Source: Tubiluchus corallicola (lineage: Eukaryota; Priapulida; Priapulimorpha; Priapulimorphida; Tubiluchidae). From it: a stretch of 64,000 nucleotides of DNA. Positions within the stretch are counted from its first letter, which is position 1; the number at the start of each line of letters is the position of its first letter. Under the pieces are notes generated by a model. It searched no databases, had not been told where the DNA came from, and was given only the letters and a program-made list of their open reading frames with translations. Where the stretch lies: NCBI GenBank assembly GCA_030141605.1, contig JAQGDQ010000397.1:124001-188000 (forward strand), given 5' to 3'. Both the position numbers and the translations under genes were made by a program. Shown here one piece after another: positions 1 through 12,662 of the stretch.

Positions 1-270
1 TGAGTGCACTGGGAATAAGTGGGTGTGCTCTATTATTTTTGTTGGATGTTAATGCTTGTCATAAAATATCACACTGGGAGATAGGGAATCTGATATTTTG
101 TTTTAATTGAAAAGACAACTTTCAATATATTTATAAAGCAAACACAGAGAGAAGAACTCGTTTTTGTTCTTATGATACTAAAAGGGTGGTACTGCGTAAT
201 AATGATTGTTGTTTAGACGGAGCAAGTTTTAAAGAAGTGCTTAGTCATTTGAATGAATTCAAATTCTGTT
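1..270 (+). repeat. End of a long-inverted-repeat element (truncated copy)
   Basis: The window opens with GTGCACTGGGAATA, followed by about 260 bp that align with gaps to 50381-50640 (plus) and to the reverse complement of 53700-54110. Shared blocks include a TCTATTATTTTTGTTGGA run near 32-50, ATTTTGTTTTAATTGAAA near 93-111 and ACTGCGTAATAATGATTGTTGTTTAGACGGAG near 191-222. A second block of the family is found at 2440-2590. No coding potential is seen. The element may begin before the window. Confidence 0.6.
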
Positions 271-1700
271 ATTGATTTTAAGCATGGATGGATGAATTGA
301 CTCGTGTATTGTGAAGCAAAGAAAAATATTTTCCGACACTTAAGATTCTTATTCAAATTAAAGAAACTTGAACACCTGGCCAGGAAAATATGCCAAGGAA
401 AAGCTTATAGAAAAATTGAATTGCTCATTCAATATGAAAATAAATCAGCGCTAAAGCTATTTTTATTCCTAAATATATTTCATATTTTAAAATTGAGTTT
501 AAAATGGATGAATGAGATTCCTGCACATTCTGACGTAAAGAAGATTATTTTTCATCATTTTAAAATTTGTCTGAAACGATAAAATATTATTAAAACATGT
601 GTTATTTCAAGGAAGAAACAATTTTGCTACAGATTGTTTTTTTGTTGACAAAGCCACATATTCTTTAGGAAGGGCTTGATACTAGAGTTAAACGTAATTT
701 CTATTTGCTCTTGTAAAATCCATAGCAACCACAATTTCGCGTGGATGCTAAGTGTTTTGTAGAGACGCAACAAAAAACTATGGCTGACTTTAACAGAATT
801 TTTTTCAAAATTACTGTTTTAGATGAGTAATTAGCTTGCACCATTTTTAGCCTACACCTCAACTTCAACATGGGTTATCTCAGCTTAGGAATAGCATAGA
901 GCTACGAGCTTGGTATCAAAATGATCCTCATGGAATGGAAATTCAGAATATGTGAATAGCTGGAAAAGCTTCATTGCCGAATTGTGGGGAAATTTTCAAT
1001 GCAAGCACACACAGTGAATTTACTGTTTGGGGTATTTCCACTGTGTGAAACAAACACATTTCTGTTTACAAAACATATATACAATTCAAAGATATATGTA
1101 AATACACAATTACAAATACAATCAATTAGCAAAACGTTTAGCAGACTTTATGCAGTTCTGCAAAAAATTGAAGAAAATGCCACTGGATTGATGACCCGGA
1201 GCCGGATTCCAAAAAAACTCTAACGAACTAACCGTAACTCTATCACTGTTTAAATGGCTATGGCTGGTGTTTTTGTAAAACAGGAAAAGGCTAATAGTAG
1301 AAATTTAATAAGTAGAGTTAGTATTTTTCAGTGTAATTAATTATCTGCTAGGTCTTTTATATAGTCAAAATTTTTGAGATAACATAGCAGTGTTTTTCTT
1401 TCTGGCAGCACCATATGTTTACCTTACCAAACAAGAAGTGGTCCAAACATCAAAATTAATTGCAGCCAGCAGCTCTGTAAAGTCATTTTTGAAACGATTT
1501 GCTAAAGAAATTTCGTAGTTTGAGGACATTCTGTGTGGCAGGAACTTGAGCTGTTTAAAATAAGTGATTAAAGTTAAAAATTTTTGAAGATGAAAGTTTA
1601 CAAGATTGAGCAAGTGAAGATGAACACTGTAACATTGCTGTGCCATCCAACGTACTCATCGTTGAAGTGCCACATATGCATTATTGATCTGTGTGTTAAA
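270..1700. other. Non-coding AT-rich stretch
   Basis: Short open frames occur here (304-582 and 984-1223 on plus, 1419-1646 on minus), but their composition is lysine, leucine and phenylalanine rich, as expected from AT-rich DNA. None shows a recognisable domain. The stretch is probably the interior of the repeat whose ends lie at 1-270 and 2440-2590. Confidence 0.4.
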
Positions 1701-1711
1701 TTTAAGTGAAC

Positions 1712-1942
<231 letters not shown>

Positions 1943-2439
1943 GAACACCATGATCCAACATTGCCATTTGGTATTGTTTTATTTTCATATCTCCATCACA
2001 TTAGCTATTTCAGGAGCATTTTTCATGTCAATGTTTACTGTTTTGGCACTAGGGTATTACTAAGATCAAGGTCTGACGAGAGAGGGGCGTGGGGGTCAGT
2101 GACCCATGACACAGGTGTTTTGGGGGGCTTAAAGAAGATTAAGGACACAACCAGGGTTTTATTTAGCTAGTTCTGTTAAAAAGTTTTTTATTCATAAAGT
2201 CTGGCCTGGGATAAAAACCAAAGCTGATTTTTAATTGCGAGCGGGAAAGCTTCATTATGCCAATAAATGTCAATTACAATTTCAAATTACTCGGCTTTTC
2301 GTCAATTTTCGAATGAGTTTAATTTCAGCTAAAAGCAGTAAAAATAGGAGTAGCCCAACGAGAAATTTAAAGCAATAAATCACACTGAAAGGTGAAAATA
2401 TTTTACCTAAACATGTAGGTCTGTGTAGAGCATGATAGA

Positions 2440-2595
2440 GCATGATAGAGGGTAATTTACACAAGATGTTAAAATGTGGGAAAATATTATTCTTTTCTTC
2501 AGAGCCACTTTAACCCTGCTCAAAATCAATAACAGAACTTGAATAAAACAGAATGTAAAGATTCTTTTATTAACGTTCCTGAGCACTTTCAGATT
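2440..2595 (+). repeat. Internal block of the 50-kb repeat family
   Basis: Near-identical to 53585-53735 in the same orientation, sharing for example GTTAAAATGTGGGAAAATAT and CAGAGCCACTTTAACCCTGC. The block just before it (near 2407-2440) matches the CTGTGTAGAGCGTGG blocks at 52690 and 54955. It ends about 180 bp past the stop codon of the sulfotransferase gene. Confidence 0.75.
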
Positions 2596-2774
2596 TGGCA
2601 ACTGAGATGTTAGAACATTGTACAGACGCGACATATAATACTTTTGTCACAAATTCTGTCACTGCAGCAGAATGTCACCAGCTTTGTCATCACATAGTAA
2701 ACTATAACGAACATCTTTCCAGGACAGACGAGTTGAAGTCTATGGACAACTCATTTTTCATATTATTAAGACAT

Positions 2775-5700
2775 CTAATCTACATAATATAATGTATAGT
2801 TCAAAAGCTTGATTACAATTTCACAGTCATGCATATTTTCAATAGCTTTGACAGTTTTATTGGACATCACCTTTGTCCATCGTTTTGCAGTTTCTTGTGG
2901 GTTCTCCCTGTACTGAAGCCAACGGTTTTCTTGTTTATGCTTGGTAACAGTTCCGGCACCTAAATTTTCCCTCATCCACTTATAAACATCAGGGTGTATA
3001 GGTATGTCAAGGTGACTATAAAGTTTCTCAGCCAATTCCACAGGCCTGTTAACTATGTCTTCGTATCGCAGCATTAAATAGGAGGTTGGGTGCAAGTTTT
3101 GAAGGTATCCCATCCCATATTTTACATCAACAAGCAATTCCCTACAAAGTCTGCTTGCATCTCTTACTAATTTGTTGTGCTGTAACCTGTCATCACCACC
3201 CTCGTTATTCCATGATCTAACCATTGCTCGAGGATCTCTCACTAAATGAACTATTTTTATATCTAATTCTGCACTGCGAAACATTGCTGAAGCTTCCTCT
3301 AAAGTCATTCGTATAACTTTTGCTACAAAATATTTATAACTTTTACAGATTTGGTCATAGTGAAATGCCATATTGTTAAAAAGGTGACCAATAGATGGTT
3401 TACTGCAGTTAGTGGAGTGATCAACTGATATATCTTCTGGTATGTACTCTCGACAATTTGTGTATTTCCATACTGCACGTGATCGAGCTAAAGCTTTCTT
3501 GTGATAGGCATAATTTGCCTGGGGGTACAGGGGGTCTACCCTGCACATAAGTGCATTTAATGCAATGCGATTTTTTAGTTTCGATCTTGATATTGCATCT
3601 TTTGCCAACTTCGTGATGTTCATCTGGTGATGCAGTTTTGGGTTAACCCTTCTAGGCATAAAGTCCGCTATTTTGTTTTTCCAAAACACTGAGTGTAAAG
3701 GCTCATATACGTAGAAGACATCTGGGTGGTTGTTAAACAATTCTCCTGTCATTGAAGAACCAGATCGATAACGCGCAAGAAGCAGCACCGCCTTTTTCCG
3801 CGTGCCTGGAATAATGTAACAACTAGTGTAAACAGTTACAAAAGCTGGCAATTAGCCACAATTCTGACACGAGTGTTAAACATTTATCTGCAAATTTAGC
3901 TAAAACTACTAGTTTGTCTGGTTCTGATCTGTCATTGGGTGCTCTGTCAGTCTTTGGGTGGTCTGACTAGTGTCTATAGTTTACTGAAGACCATACCACA
4001 GACAGACCAACCACTGCTCAGAACCCAGACAGATCAGGCAAAGACCTGACCTCCGAACAAACGTCTCAGGAAACGAGACACGATAGCATTATCTAACGAC
4101 CTTGGTTGCCTTGTTCAGTCTATGTTAGCTTGGTCCATATTAATGACTGAACACACAACCGTTTTCTATGAATGAGTAATTTTTAAGTTGTATTTCGTAG
4201 CGTTTTGTCTGATTGTCTTCGAATAGCTACCAAGATTCTCATTCAGATCGGACTACCACCTATATATATATCCTATATAATTCGTGAGCTTTCAATACTG
4301 TAGTGAGTTATACTGACATAGAAGCTATAAGCGGACACCACTTATCTACGAAGCTCCTTCCTGAGAATAACATCCTCAAATCATAAGGAAAATCTCTTTA
4401 TTTGGTAATGAAATAAAACGTTTTTTTAATAGTTTGTGTTTCTAGGCTTTTGTGACGGCCCTTCCTAAAGCGCACGTTGAGGGTTCTGTGTTATTTCCCT
4501 AAGGCGTAACGTCGTCACTGTTGTGATGTAAAATTTAGTAGAAGTTGACAATCTCTAGTAGTCTAAATAAACTGGGCATTAAATTCAATTGCTTTATTTA
4601 ATTACAAATATAATATGCATGAAAAAAACAACTGTGCACAGATCATTGAAGCAAAACTGTACAAGTATATACGAGGCATACAAGCATACCGGTACCGGGT
4701 TTAACACGACGGAGTTCCAGTCCTGGCATCGACTGCATCACCATTCCATTTCCATTCCATGACGATGGTTTCATCACAAGACTTTGTAAACATATGTGCA
4801 ACATTCCATTCCATGCGTTATCGATTCATACCACACCATCCGTTATTCGATTCCACCAAGTTCCGACAGCCGCTGGCAGCTCACCTCACGGATCGCCACC
4901 CCTTCGCCTCACCACTGACACGATAGCTACAACTTCCTCGTGAGTCTGGCTTGCTCGACTCCGTCTGCCAACTTGTTGGGAGTCTCACCAATACAAGCCT
5001 AGATTAAGTTCCGTATTCCATGGACCATATTAACAAGCCGTTCCTACTCCGTTTATATCATTTGAGGAAGTTCCACAATAGTATAAATCAAAACATCTCA
5101 ATCAATCTCTTTAGAGATGTTCGAACTGAGCAGTGTGGGCAGACTTTAGAAGTGCCTGCCACACGCAACGATACGCTCAAAAACCAAGTATCAACTGTAT
5201 AGCTAGATCGAGAAATTCATTTTTCCACGACCTGCATTTTTAAAATAACCAAAGAGAGGCAAGTATGCGTTAAACATAACTAGGTTACCTGTGCCGATTT
5301 CACAACTGTACATATGCAAAACTAAACTGCTTCATCTCTTCCCCTCGTAAGGAAGTATTTTAAATTCAAATAACTCAGTACTATAATATCGCAACATATT
5401 AATATTAATCTAATTGTTAAGAATAAAAATAAAACAGTGTTTATTTGGCTTGCGCAGGCATTCAAAATAAAGGATCAAGCTTGGACAGTAGTACGTCCGA
5501 TAGTGCACGAAGATAGGGCGCTATCACAGCCTTATATGTAAACATTGTATCTAGTGTGTACAAATACATATTACCAAACGGAGTTAGGGCATTTACAGTT
5601 ATGGTGCAGTAGGTCTTGTTACTTTATTAATATGCTAGAGTAACTATATTTCAAGTAAACTTTTTGTGGTAATAATTATGCGCATATTTTAAGCAGCAGT

Positions 5701-6879
5701 TCTTGGGACTTTCCGGATCACAAAATACACATAATGTAAAAATCAGCAGTAAAACAGTTGTTTGTGTCCGAAAATAAAACCACAATTTTGTACTGCCGTC
5801 AAAAGAGATTTTTGTGTCTCTTTTGTAAGTTTAGTCAGTTAGTACTTACGCAGTTAGTACTTAATTAAACTCTTTTGTTGGTATTAATCAGTACATATCA
5901 GTTTACTTGCAATGAAATTTTTCATTTTAGTTCACATAACAGGCCCCACCACAATTACTGAATGGATATGTTCAACTGACAAAAACGGCAGTGACGTAGT
6001 CAAGAAATGCACCTAAAATTTCGTAGAAATGTGAAATTGCTTTACCTCGTAACTTTAAATTTAAGAAAACTGTGCCTAGGTTTTACATAATTTAACTAAA
6101 AATGACTGGAGTTTTCGAAAAATTGCTTGTAGTTTATGGTAATGAATGATGATATCGTGAGAACCCATACTTATCTATTTATTAAAAGATGAAAAAATTG
6201 ATAAAAATATGATTACATAATTATTACATTTTGATTTAAGGTGCGATAAAAATGACAACAAATCATAATGCTAGAAGTACTCAAAGTATATAGAGTCACA
6301 TAAATGGGTGTAAATCTGTACTGAAGACATTAGAGCATCGAGCATATACGTTGATCTTATTACATTGCTATAAACGGTCTCATATTTAATTTAAAACGAC
6401 AATGATAATGACTATAAAAAAGGTAAAGTTAATAGAGGTTAATAGAACTGTCACATTATTAAAGCAGTAAATTTCTTTTAATATTCGAAAAGTAATAATA
6501 AATCCTGTATAAGAACCAAAGCAATACTATATTAGAAAGTTTTGTACTTTCAGTGGGATTAAAGCATATATATATAGATACTTCAATACATAGAATAGGA
6601 AAGCTTGTTACGTTTGTGACACAGACACCAAAAGCAAAAATCCAGTTTTTATACTGACGAATAGGGAAATACGCCAGTTTACTGAAAGACGTGCGATTAA
6701 AGGACAAACACTGCAAGTTTTTGTAATCTAGTCATTATCGGTGTTTGTTACTTACCAACGTTTTTGTCAAACTTTAATAGGTTATCACCCTCGGAACCTG
6801 ATTTCAGTTGCCAGATGTTAATACAAAATATAGTAAATACGCACAAAGCTAAAACGCGGAATCGACTTGGTTTTACCAT
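2775..6879 (-). CDS. Carbohydrate 6-O-sulfotransferase (CHST1/3/5/6/7-like), two exons
   Basis: Transfers sulfate from PAPS to the C6 hydroxyl of a Gal, GlcNAc or GalNAc residue in the Golgi lumen; the acceptor sugar cannot be read from the sequence. Exon 1 is 6879-6756: ATG, short basic tail (VKPSRFR), hydrophobic anchor at about residues 8-23, donor G|GTAAGT. Exon 2 is 3805-2775, after a TTATTCCAG acceptor. One base left from exon 1 and two from exon 2 make a Gly codon, giving 384 residues. The 5'-phosphosulfate loop RYRSGSSMTGEL lies at about 53-64, followed by the family's YEPLHSV, and the 3'-phosphate site VHLVRDPRAMVRSW at about 227-240. The downstream motif YEDIV is also typical. The 2950-bp intron is full of repeats. 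A TTG-started reading beginning at 3851 is intron sequence and should not be used as the N-terminus. Family assignment is firm; exon 1 is an inference from phase, donor and topology. Confidence 0.88.
3806..6755 (-). other. Intron of the 6-O-sulfotransferase gene
   Basis: It holds no gene I can support. An imperfect inverted repeat around 3915-4050 uses TCTGATCTGTC and GGTGGTCTG-like blocks on both sides. CCATTCCATT-type short repeats occur at 4740-4820 in a more GC-rich patch (4650-5000). The open frame at 5020-5202 has no recognisable content. Both splice junctions fit consensus: GTAAGT at 6755 and a pyrimidine tract plus CAG at 3806. Confidence 0.7.
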
Positions 6880-7254
6880 TGAGAATTTTAGACTACAGTT
6901 TTAGTAATAAAACAGAATCATATATTGCGAGCGATAGAAAAGTGGAAGTCTTACGTGGTCTATTTACACGTTTTTGACACAAGAGTCAGTCGCATGCATA
7001 TTGAACGCAAGGGTGAATATCGCTTTACACATGCCTTTTCCAGGGTAATGGTCAAACTTACTTTTTTCCAGCTGGTCAGCTGCCAAGATTTTTTTCGAAA
7101 ATATTGGAAAACGTTGTTTACAATAAAATATAATGTTATTTGGTTCATCAAAACATAATAATTAATAAGCAATTTGGTTTTCTTTAAAACTGCTTAACCG
7201 AATTGGCTTTCATAACATTATAACGAGTACAATTAAATGCATTTAACAAAATAA

Positions 7255-7840
7255 AGTAGCAGTAGGAATATTTTGTGACCTCTCTAAAGCCTTGATATGG
7301 TTAATCAATAAAATACTTCTTGCCAAACTACATCATTACGGTCTTAAAGGGGTAGCAAATTCATGGATATCTCTAGTTATCTTCCTGGGAGGACACAGGT
7401 GGTCAGATATAACGATGACATTTCAAATGAAGCTTCTATAACCCATGGGACACCAAAAGGCCCAATTTTAGGTCCCCTGCTTGTTTTAATATATATAAAT
7501 GACAAAATATTCTTTAGATAGTCCAAATCTGTTCCGGTTTGGAATATGATACGAGCCTATTCTTTGACTTAAATAAGAGTGACAATTTAACATCAATCGT
7601 TAATTCCAAAAAATGCTATTTGGTTCAAACAATACCCCAATTGAAATCATCCAGGAAATGAAATTTTTGGGAATCATTCGAAACGAACATGGATTGGAAA
7701 CTGCACTAGATATAATCAAAAGTGAAATTTCAAAAAAAGTAGGTTCTTGCAGGACAAAAATTGCTTTACTAATTTACATCTAATAACCTTATACAATTGT
7801 TTAATATTACTGTAACATGACGGAATTTTGGTCTGACTTC
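7255..7840 (+). pseudogene. LINE reverse transcriptase relic
   Basis: Conceptual translation with several stops and frame changes shows the LINE order: FCDLSKA followed by LLAKLHHYGLKG, a degraded version of the SxxPQGSILGPLL motif near 7445-7490, YIND-like residues near 7495, and KFLGI-like residues near 7665. This is the pattern of a CR1/Jockey-type reverse transcriptase. It is non-functional and is cut on its right by the fold-back element. Confidence 0.75.
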
Positions 7841-7842
7841 AA

Positions 7843-8775
7843 AAAAATTATGCAAATTGTTTAAACTCTAGGGAGATCGTTACCTGATAAATTGTTAATA
7901 GGCAGCCTAGTGATTACTGGATATAACTTCTGTGTCCAATCACCAAATGTAAATTAACTCCAAACAGTAAATAATTACTATACAGAAATCAACAGTTTTG
8001 TACGTTTATTGAAATTAAAGCTGCGTTCACATAATAAAATTTAAAGGAAGTAAATGACAGTGAAATTTGTTGTATGATAGCAAAATAAAACTTTAATACA
8101 TTGACAAAACGGTTTTCTAATCAGAATTACAATTTAAAGCAATATAGAGGGTATGCACAAAGTAAAGCCCCATTCCCAAGGTAATGAAGGGATAGTAAGA
8201 AGGCAGGTTAGTGGGAGGCACCATAGACTGTATTTCACCAGCAGGTCTGTGTCTTTTTACTAGCAAGTCCCAAGCTTCACTTCAAGAAGTTAATGATAGA
8301 CGTGTGGCAAACAGTTAATGTTCCTCCAGATATTAGAAAATGCAGTAATGATACGTCTTACCGGCACTTTCGGTTCTGCACAGAACAAGTCTGACTCTGC
8401 ATAAATCAACACTATGGCAAATGACTGTCTGTCCCATAACAAAATATGGGTTTGACACCTCAGATTGACGGATATAGGATAGTTGACTTTGACTGAGGGT
8501 CTAGTCTACCAACAACACCAGCTACAGCTACACCAATCTAACCATCGTCGGCTCCAAAATCACTTTCATGTTCTTACGAACATTTATTCACTGCTTTTTA
8601 TTAATATGGCTGCTTTACCATCCAAACATAAGCAGCTATATAGTAATTATTTACTGTTTGGAGTTAATTCACATTTGGTGATTGGACATTGAGATTATAT
8701 CTAGTAATCACTAGGCTGCCTAGTAACAATTAATCAGATAACGATCTCCGTAGAGTTTAACAATTTACATATTTT
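7843..8775. mobile_element. Fold-back (long inverted repeat) element
   Basis: Arms at about 7843-7985 and 8639-8775 are inverted copies of each other, about 90% identical by eye, and share blocks such as AGGCAGCCTAGTGATTACT and TCCAATCACCAAATGT. They enclose about 650 bp with no coding content that I recognise. The element sits exactly between the LINE relic and the first readable residues of the BEL/Pao relic. It may be a non-autonomous DNA element or an inverted duplication; no target-site duplication could be identified with confidence. Confidence 0.7.
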
Positions 8776-10540
8776 GTTCCCAAGCATTCTAGAGGTCTCA
8801 TCGCCAGAGCAATGGAAGTATGTCCCTTCTGAGGAAAATGCAGCTGACGACCTATCTCAAGGATTAAGTGCTTATACACTGTTAGGGTCGAAACGCTGAA
8901 AATTCAGACCTAGGTTCATGATGCTACCAGAAGATGAATGACCTCGAATTGATATGACTACGCAGGAGGATTTATTACAAGGTGACAAAGAAGAGAAACA
9001 CTCTCCAGTTGTTAATACCATAACAGCGATGACAATGAATGACACACAGCATAATATCATAAATGATTTGATGAATCGTTATTTTTTGTTCTACAGGTTG
9101 AAGAAATGTGTTGCATGGTTTCTTCGATTCAAAACAGTGTTAAAGAACATAGTTGCCAAAGGAACTTGAGTTTTTCCAATAAACTGACTGTTGCAGAACC
9201 GGGCTGTGTAGAAGAAGAAATAATCAAGTGTGGGCAGAAAAAGAGAGTTTGTCCAAAGAATATAAAGACTTAAGCACTAGTCAGAACGTTATTAAGTCTA
9301 GTTGTCTGGTGAAACTTGATCGATTCCTATGTGAAAAGCAACATATTCGTGTAGGTAGACGAATAAGGCATGCTGATGTCAACTGCAATGTTAGGCATCC
9401 AATTGTTTTACCAAAAGGACATAAATTATCACGTTTAGTCATCCAAGATTTCCACACTATGCATGGACATGTCGGCAAACAGCGTGTAATGTCTTTGATC
9501 CGCCAGAAATTTGGAATGCTTGGTATGGTGCGCAAGCTTTTAGCTGAGTGCAGACAATGTAGACTGGATAGAGCAATGCCACTGCATCGAAAGATGGCTG
9601 ACTTGTCTGTAGACTGAATGCCAAGCTCTTAAGTGTTTGATACTGTGGGTACTGATTGCTATGGTCCAATTATGGTAAAACGTGGTCGCTCAGAAGTAAA
9701 ACGTTACAGCATCCTTTTTACATGAAGGGCTAGAAGGGCAGAAGCATCCTCTGTAGGGCAGAAGCATCCATCTTGAAATCTTGTTCACGATGACAACTGA
9801 TTCGTTCATAAAAGCGCTAGATATGTTTTGCTCCAGAAGAGGTAAACCTGACAAACTAATATCTGATTGTGGAAGTAATTTTCTGGGAGCAGACAAAGAG
9901 TTCCAAAAGTCTGTAGAATCTTGGAACACCAATGTTGTCACAGAAAACTTACTTCAGAAACATATTGATTGGGACTTTTGTCCTCCATGGGCATCTCATG
10001 TGGGAGGAGCTTGGAAACGCTAATTAAAAATGTTAAAAAAGTTCTGCACTCAGTGGCTCAAGAGCAGGTACTTGATGATGAGGGTTTGAGCACCTTATTC
10101 TGTATTGTCGAGAACATCATCAACAAAAGGCCTCTAACCACAGCATCTGATGATCCGAATGATTATGATTCTTTAACACCTAACCACTTCCTTCTGATGG
10201 GTAGAAATGCTCCTCCAATACTTCCACTGGGTCAGTTTTCTGCAGCAGATGTGTATAGAAAAAAGTGGCGACAGATTAGAAAGACAATATCTTTCTAATG
10301 TATTTTGGAATCGCTGGAAATTAGAGTATTTGCCAATGCTCCAAAAACGTTCGAAATGGCACAAAGAAAATAAGAATCTTAAAGAGGATGACGTCGTTCT
10401 GATTATGGATACAACTCCAATGAACTGTTGGCTGCTTGGACGTGTTGCGAAAACCAATGTTAGTAAGGATGGTCTGGTGAGGAGTGTCATCTTGAAGCCT
10501 AAAGAGGGGTTTCTTCTGCCCGCTATCATTATTTCTTTTC
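8776..10540 (+). pseudogene. BEL/Pao LTR retrotransposon pol, 3' part (broken)
   Basis: Decayed copy of a metazoan BEL/Pao element. From left to right I read the end of the RNase H region (a PEQWKYVPSEENAADDLS-like stretch near 8795-8860), a degraded LPEDEW-like motif, and the integrase zinc-binding domain with HxxxxH and CxxC ligands (about 9430-9560). The integrase core follows (GTDCYGP near 9645, then DNGSNF-like and WxFCPPWASHVGG near 9860-10010), then the C-terminal DUF5641-type region with PNHFLLMGR and a WNRWKLEYL-like block (10170-10510). In-frame stops occur near 8899 (TGA), 8939 (TGA), 9617 and 10021, and there are frame changes near 9720 and 10220. Protease and reverse transcriptase are absent, so it cannot be autonomous. 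Confidence 0.9.
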
Positions 10541-10700
10541 CTCTTTTTCTCTCTTTCTCTCTTCTCACTTTCAGTCCCTTCTCCGCCATCTCTCTCTTTC
10601 CCTCCCATTTCCCTTTCTCCCTCTCTCACATTCTCTCTCCCTCTCATTCTCTTTTCTTTGCATCACTCTCCATCTTCCATTTTTTCTATTTCTGCTGTCC
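10535..10700 (+). repeat. CT-rich polypyrimidine tract
   Basis: About 165 bp of CTCTCTTTC-type sequence directly after the BEL/Pao C-terminal region. It may be the polypurine-tract side of the old element or a simple repeat that expanded later. The long open frames across it are compositional. Confidence 0.8.
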
Positions 10701-10954
10701 AGCATCTCAGCATAATGACTAATGAATATTAGAAATCAAAATTATTTAAAACGATGCAAATGTTCAAGGGTCAGTCTTGTTTTTCCATTTGTTTTATAAA
10801 AACATTCTGTTTTGAAACTTTCCTGTAAAAACTTCTGTTTTACCTTATAAATACTCATAAAATACTTTCTCAAAGTAATGTATTGCAATATGATAATTTT
10901 TTTTTATTTTCATAGGATTTTAAATAAAGCTTAATAAAAATAATGTTAATGATG

Positions 10955-11055
10955 ATGATGAAGAAGAAGAAGAAGAAGATGATGATGATGATGATGATGA
11001 TAATAATAATAATAATAATAATAACAATGCAAATAATAATGATGATGATGAAAAA
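10955..11055 (+). repeat. (GAT)n/(GAA)n/(AAT)n compound microsatellite
   Basis: Consecutive runs of GAT, GAA, GAT, AAT and GAT triplets. The poly-isoleucine open frame on the minus strand is an artefact of the repeat. Confidence 0.95.
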
Positions 11056-11059
11056 ATGG

Positions 11060-12660
11060 AAAACTGAGGGTTTGCACACTACATAGATTTGAGATTATTT
11101 TGACGTCAAAATCCTAGTTCTTTATATTCTTAAGACTATCCTTTGAAATGAAACTGAACTGGCAGAGATGTCACAGTCACATGCTGATGCATGTACATCT
11201 GCTCTAAATAAAGAGAAACAAACAAAGTAATCACAATAATATAAAATGCCTAAAAGCGAAATTCCTAAGCTGTCACCCAATAAAGTCAACAGATTCAGCA
11301 TTTCTTAACGTTGGTAGCCAATCATATGCAGTGATCTCTCGCTATGGCGTATTTGAAAAGATCAATATGATTCGCTACCTTATCGTTCTGATGTTGCCTT
11401 TCTTGTCGCACCAAGCTTACAAAACGTTTTTTCATTAGTTTCCCATAAACTCATATTCCCATAAATCAATACATTAATTTGCTAGTTAAAACAAACAACT
11501 TTTTATTGCGTATTATCTAACTGCTTCATTACATCTGCGAAAAAGTCTGGAAAACAGTAATTCTTCGAAAAGCCTTTTCAGGATAATGAGTTTACTCCAT
11601 TTAAAAGCTGGCAGTCATTGAACAGCAAAAAGATTTAGATTTGATAATGAGATATATGCCAACCCAATCAAAGTCATGGCCGTGAAGATAATGAAGTTTT
11701 AAAAATGTATTTAATCTGATTCCACATGTTCAAACAGCAAAAGTGTGCAAAGGTTTCATATTCCGTGGCTTCTCATGGTTTCATATGCGCAATTCATTGG
11801 TTTAGTAAAAAACCGTACATTCAAACAGGAATTTCATCTCATGTAAAGATTTCTTAAGCACATGTGATAAATTTCATACAGCAAACATGGGAATAGGTCA
11901 CACAATCTATGAGTGCACAAGATTTCATATGCATAATTTCAAATCTTTGGCTTAATTTCACGCAAAAGAACGCGTGTAAAGATTTCACAAGCTGTGAGTG
12001 TGCAAAGCTTTACATGAACAATTGCATAGGTTTGGTCTAATTTCACATACCAAAATTAAACACAAAGTCAGGAAGGTTCATACCACGACGAAATACATAC
12101 GCACAATGTACGTTAGCAGTTCTATTTCATAATTTTTTAGGTGTCACCGGTTCACTGTTTTGACTAATTTAAAAAACTAGATATGGGTATCATATTGAGA
12201 AATAAACTTAATGGCTGCCCTACTTATATTATTTTGTTAATTATTTTCATTTCGTTGTTCTTTTTTTCTAAGGAGACTCTCTGTCTATATTCTTACTTGA
12301 AATACTTCTTATTTTTTGTGAATAAGAAACAATTCTAAACTGTTTACTAACAGGATTCATCATTCATATTCATGCATACACATACACACACAAACACACA
12401 TCTGTGTGGTGGCATTGTAACGGCAGTGGTAGCAATAGCAACAGCAGTAAGTGTAATGGCAATATCAGTGACAGACTTCCTGAAACTGCAATAACAATGG
12501 TGGCAATGGCAAACAACAATGAAAATGTATATAAAAAAATAACGTCAAATGCATAGTGTCACTGTTGTTGTCATCATCATCAACGTCAACGCCATTAAAC
12601 CAACCATTATCATAATCAAACAATAAGATTTTAAATGGAACAACTCTTGAAACGAGGCAA
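11060..12660. other. Intergenic, with degenerate tandem and triplet repeats
   Basis: No gene seen. Between about 11740 and 12060 there are diverged repeats of a roughly 85-bp motif containing GTGCAAAGATTTCATATG and TAATTTCAC. At 12410-12600 there are degenerate GCAATRGCAACAG-like and CATCATCAACG triplet runs. This lies downstream of the galactose-3-O-sulfotransferase gene. Confidence 0.5.
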
Positions 12661-12662
12661 TG

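Noticed and set aside
3806-3851. N-terminal extension of the 6-O-sulfotransferase frame to a TTG at 3851
   Set aside because: It begins without ATG and crosses a good acceptor (TTATTCCAG) at 3806; it is intron sequence.
10173-10722. Long frames over the CT-rich tract as separate genes
   Set aside because: They are compositional; the plus-strand part before 10540 is the end of the BEL/Pao pol.
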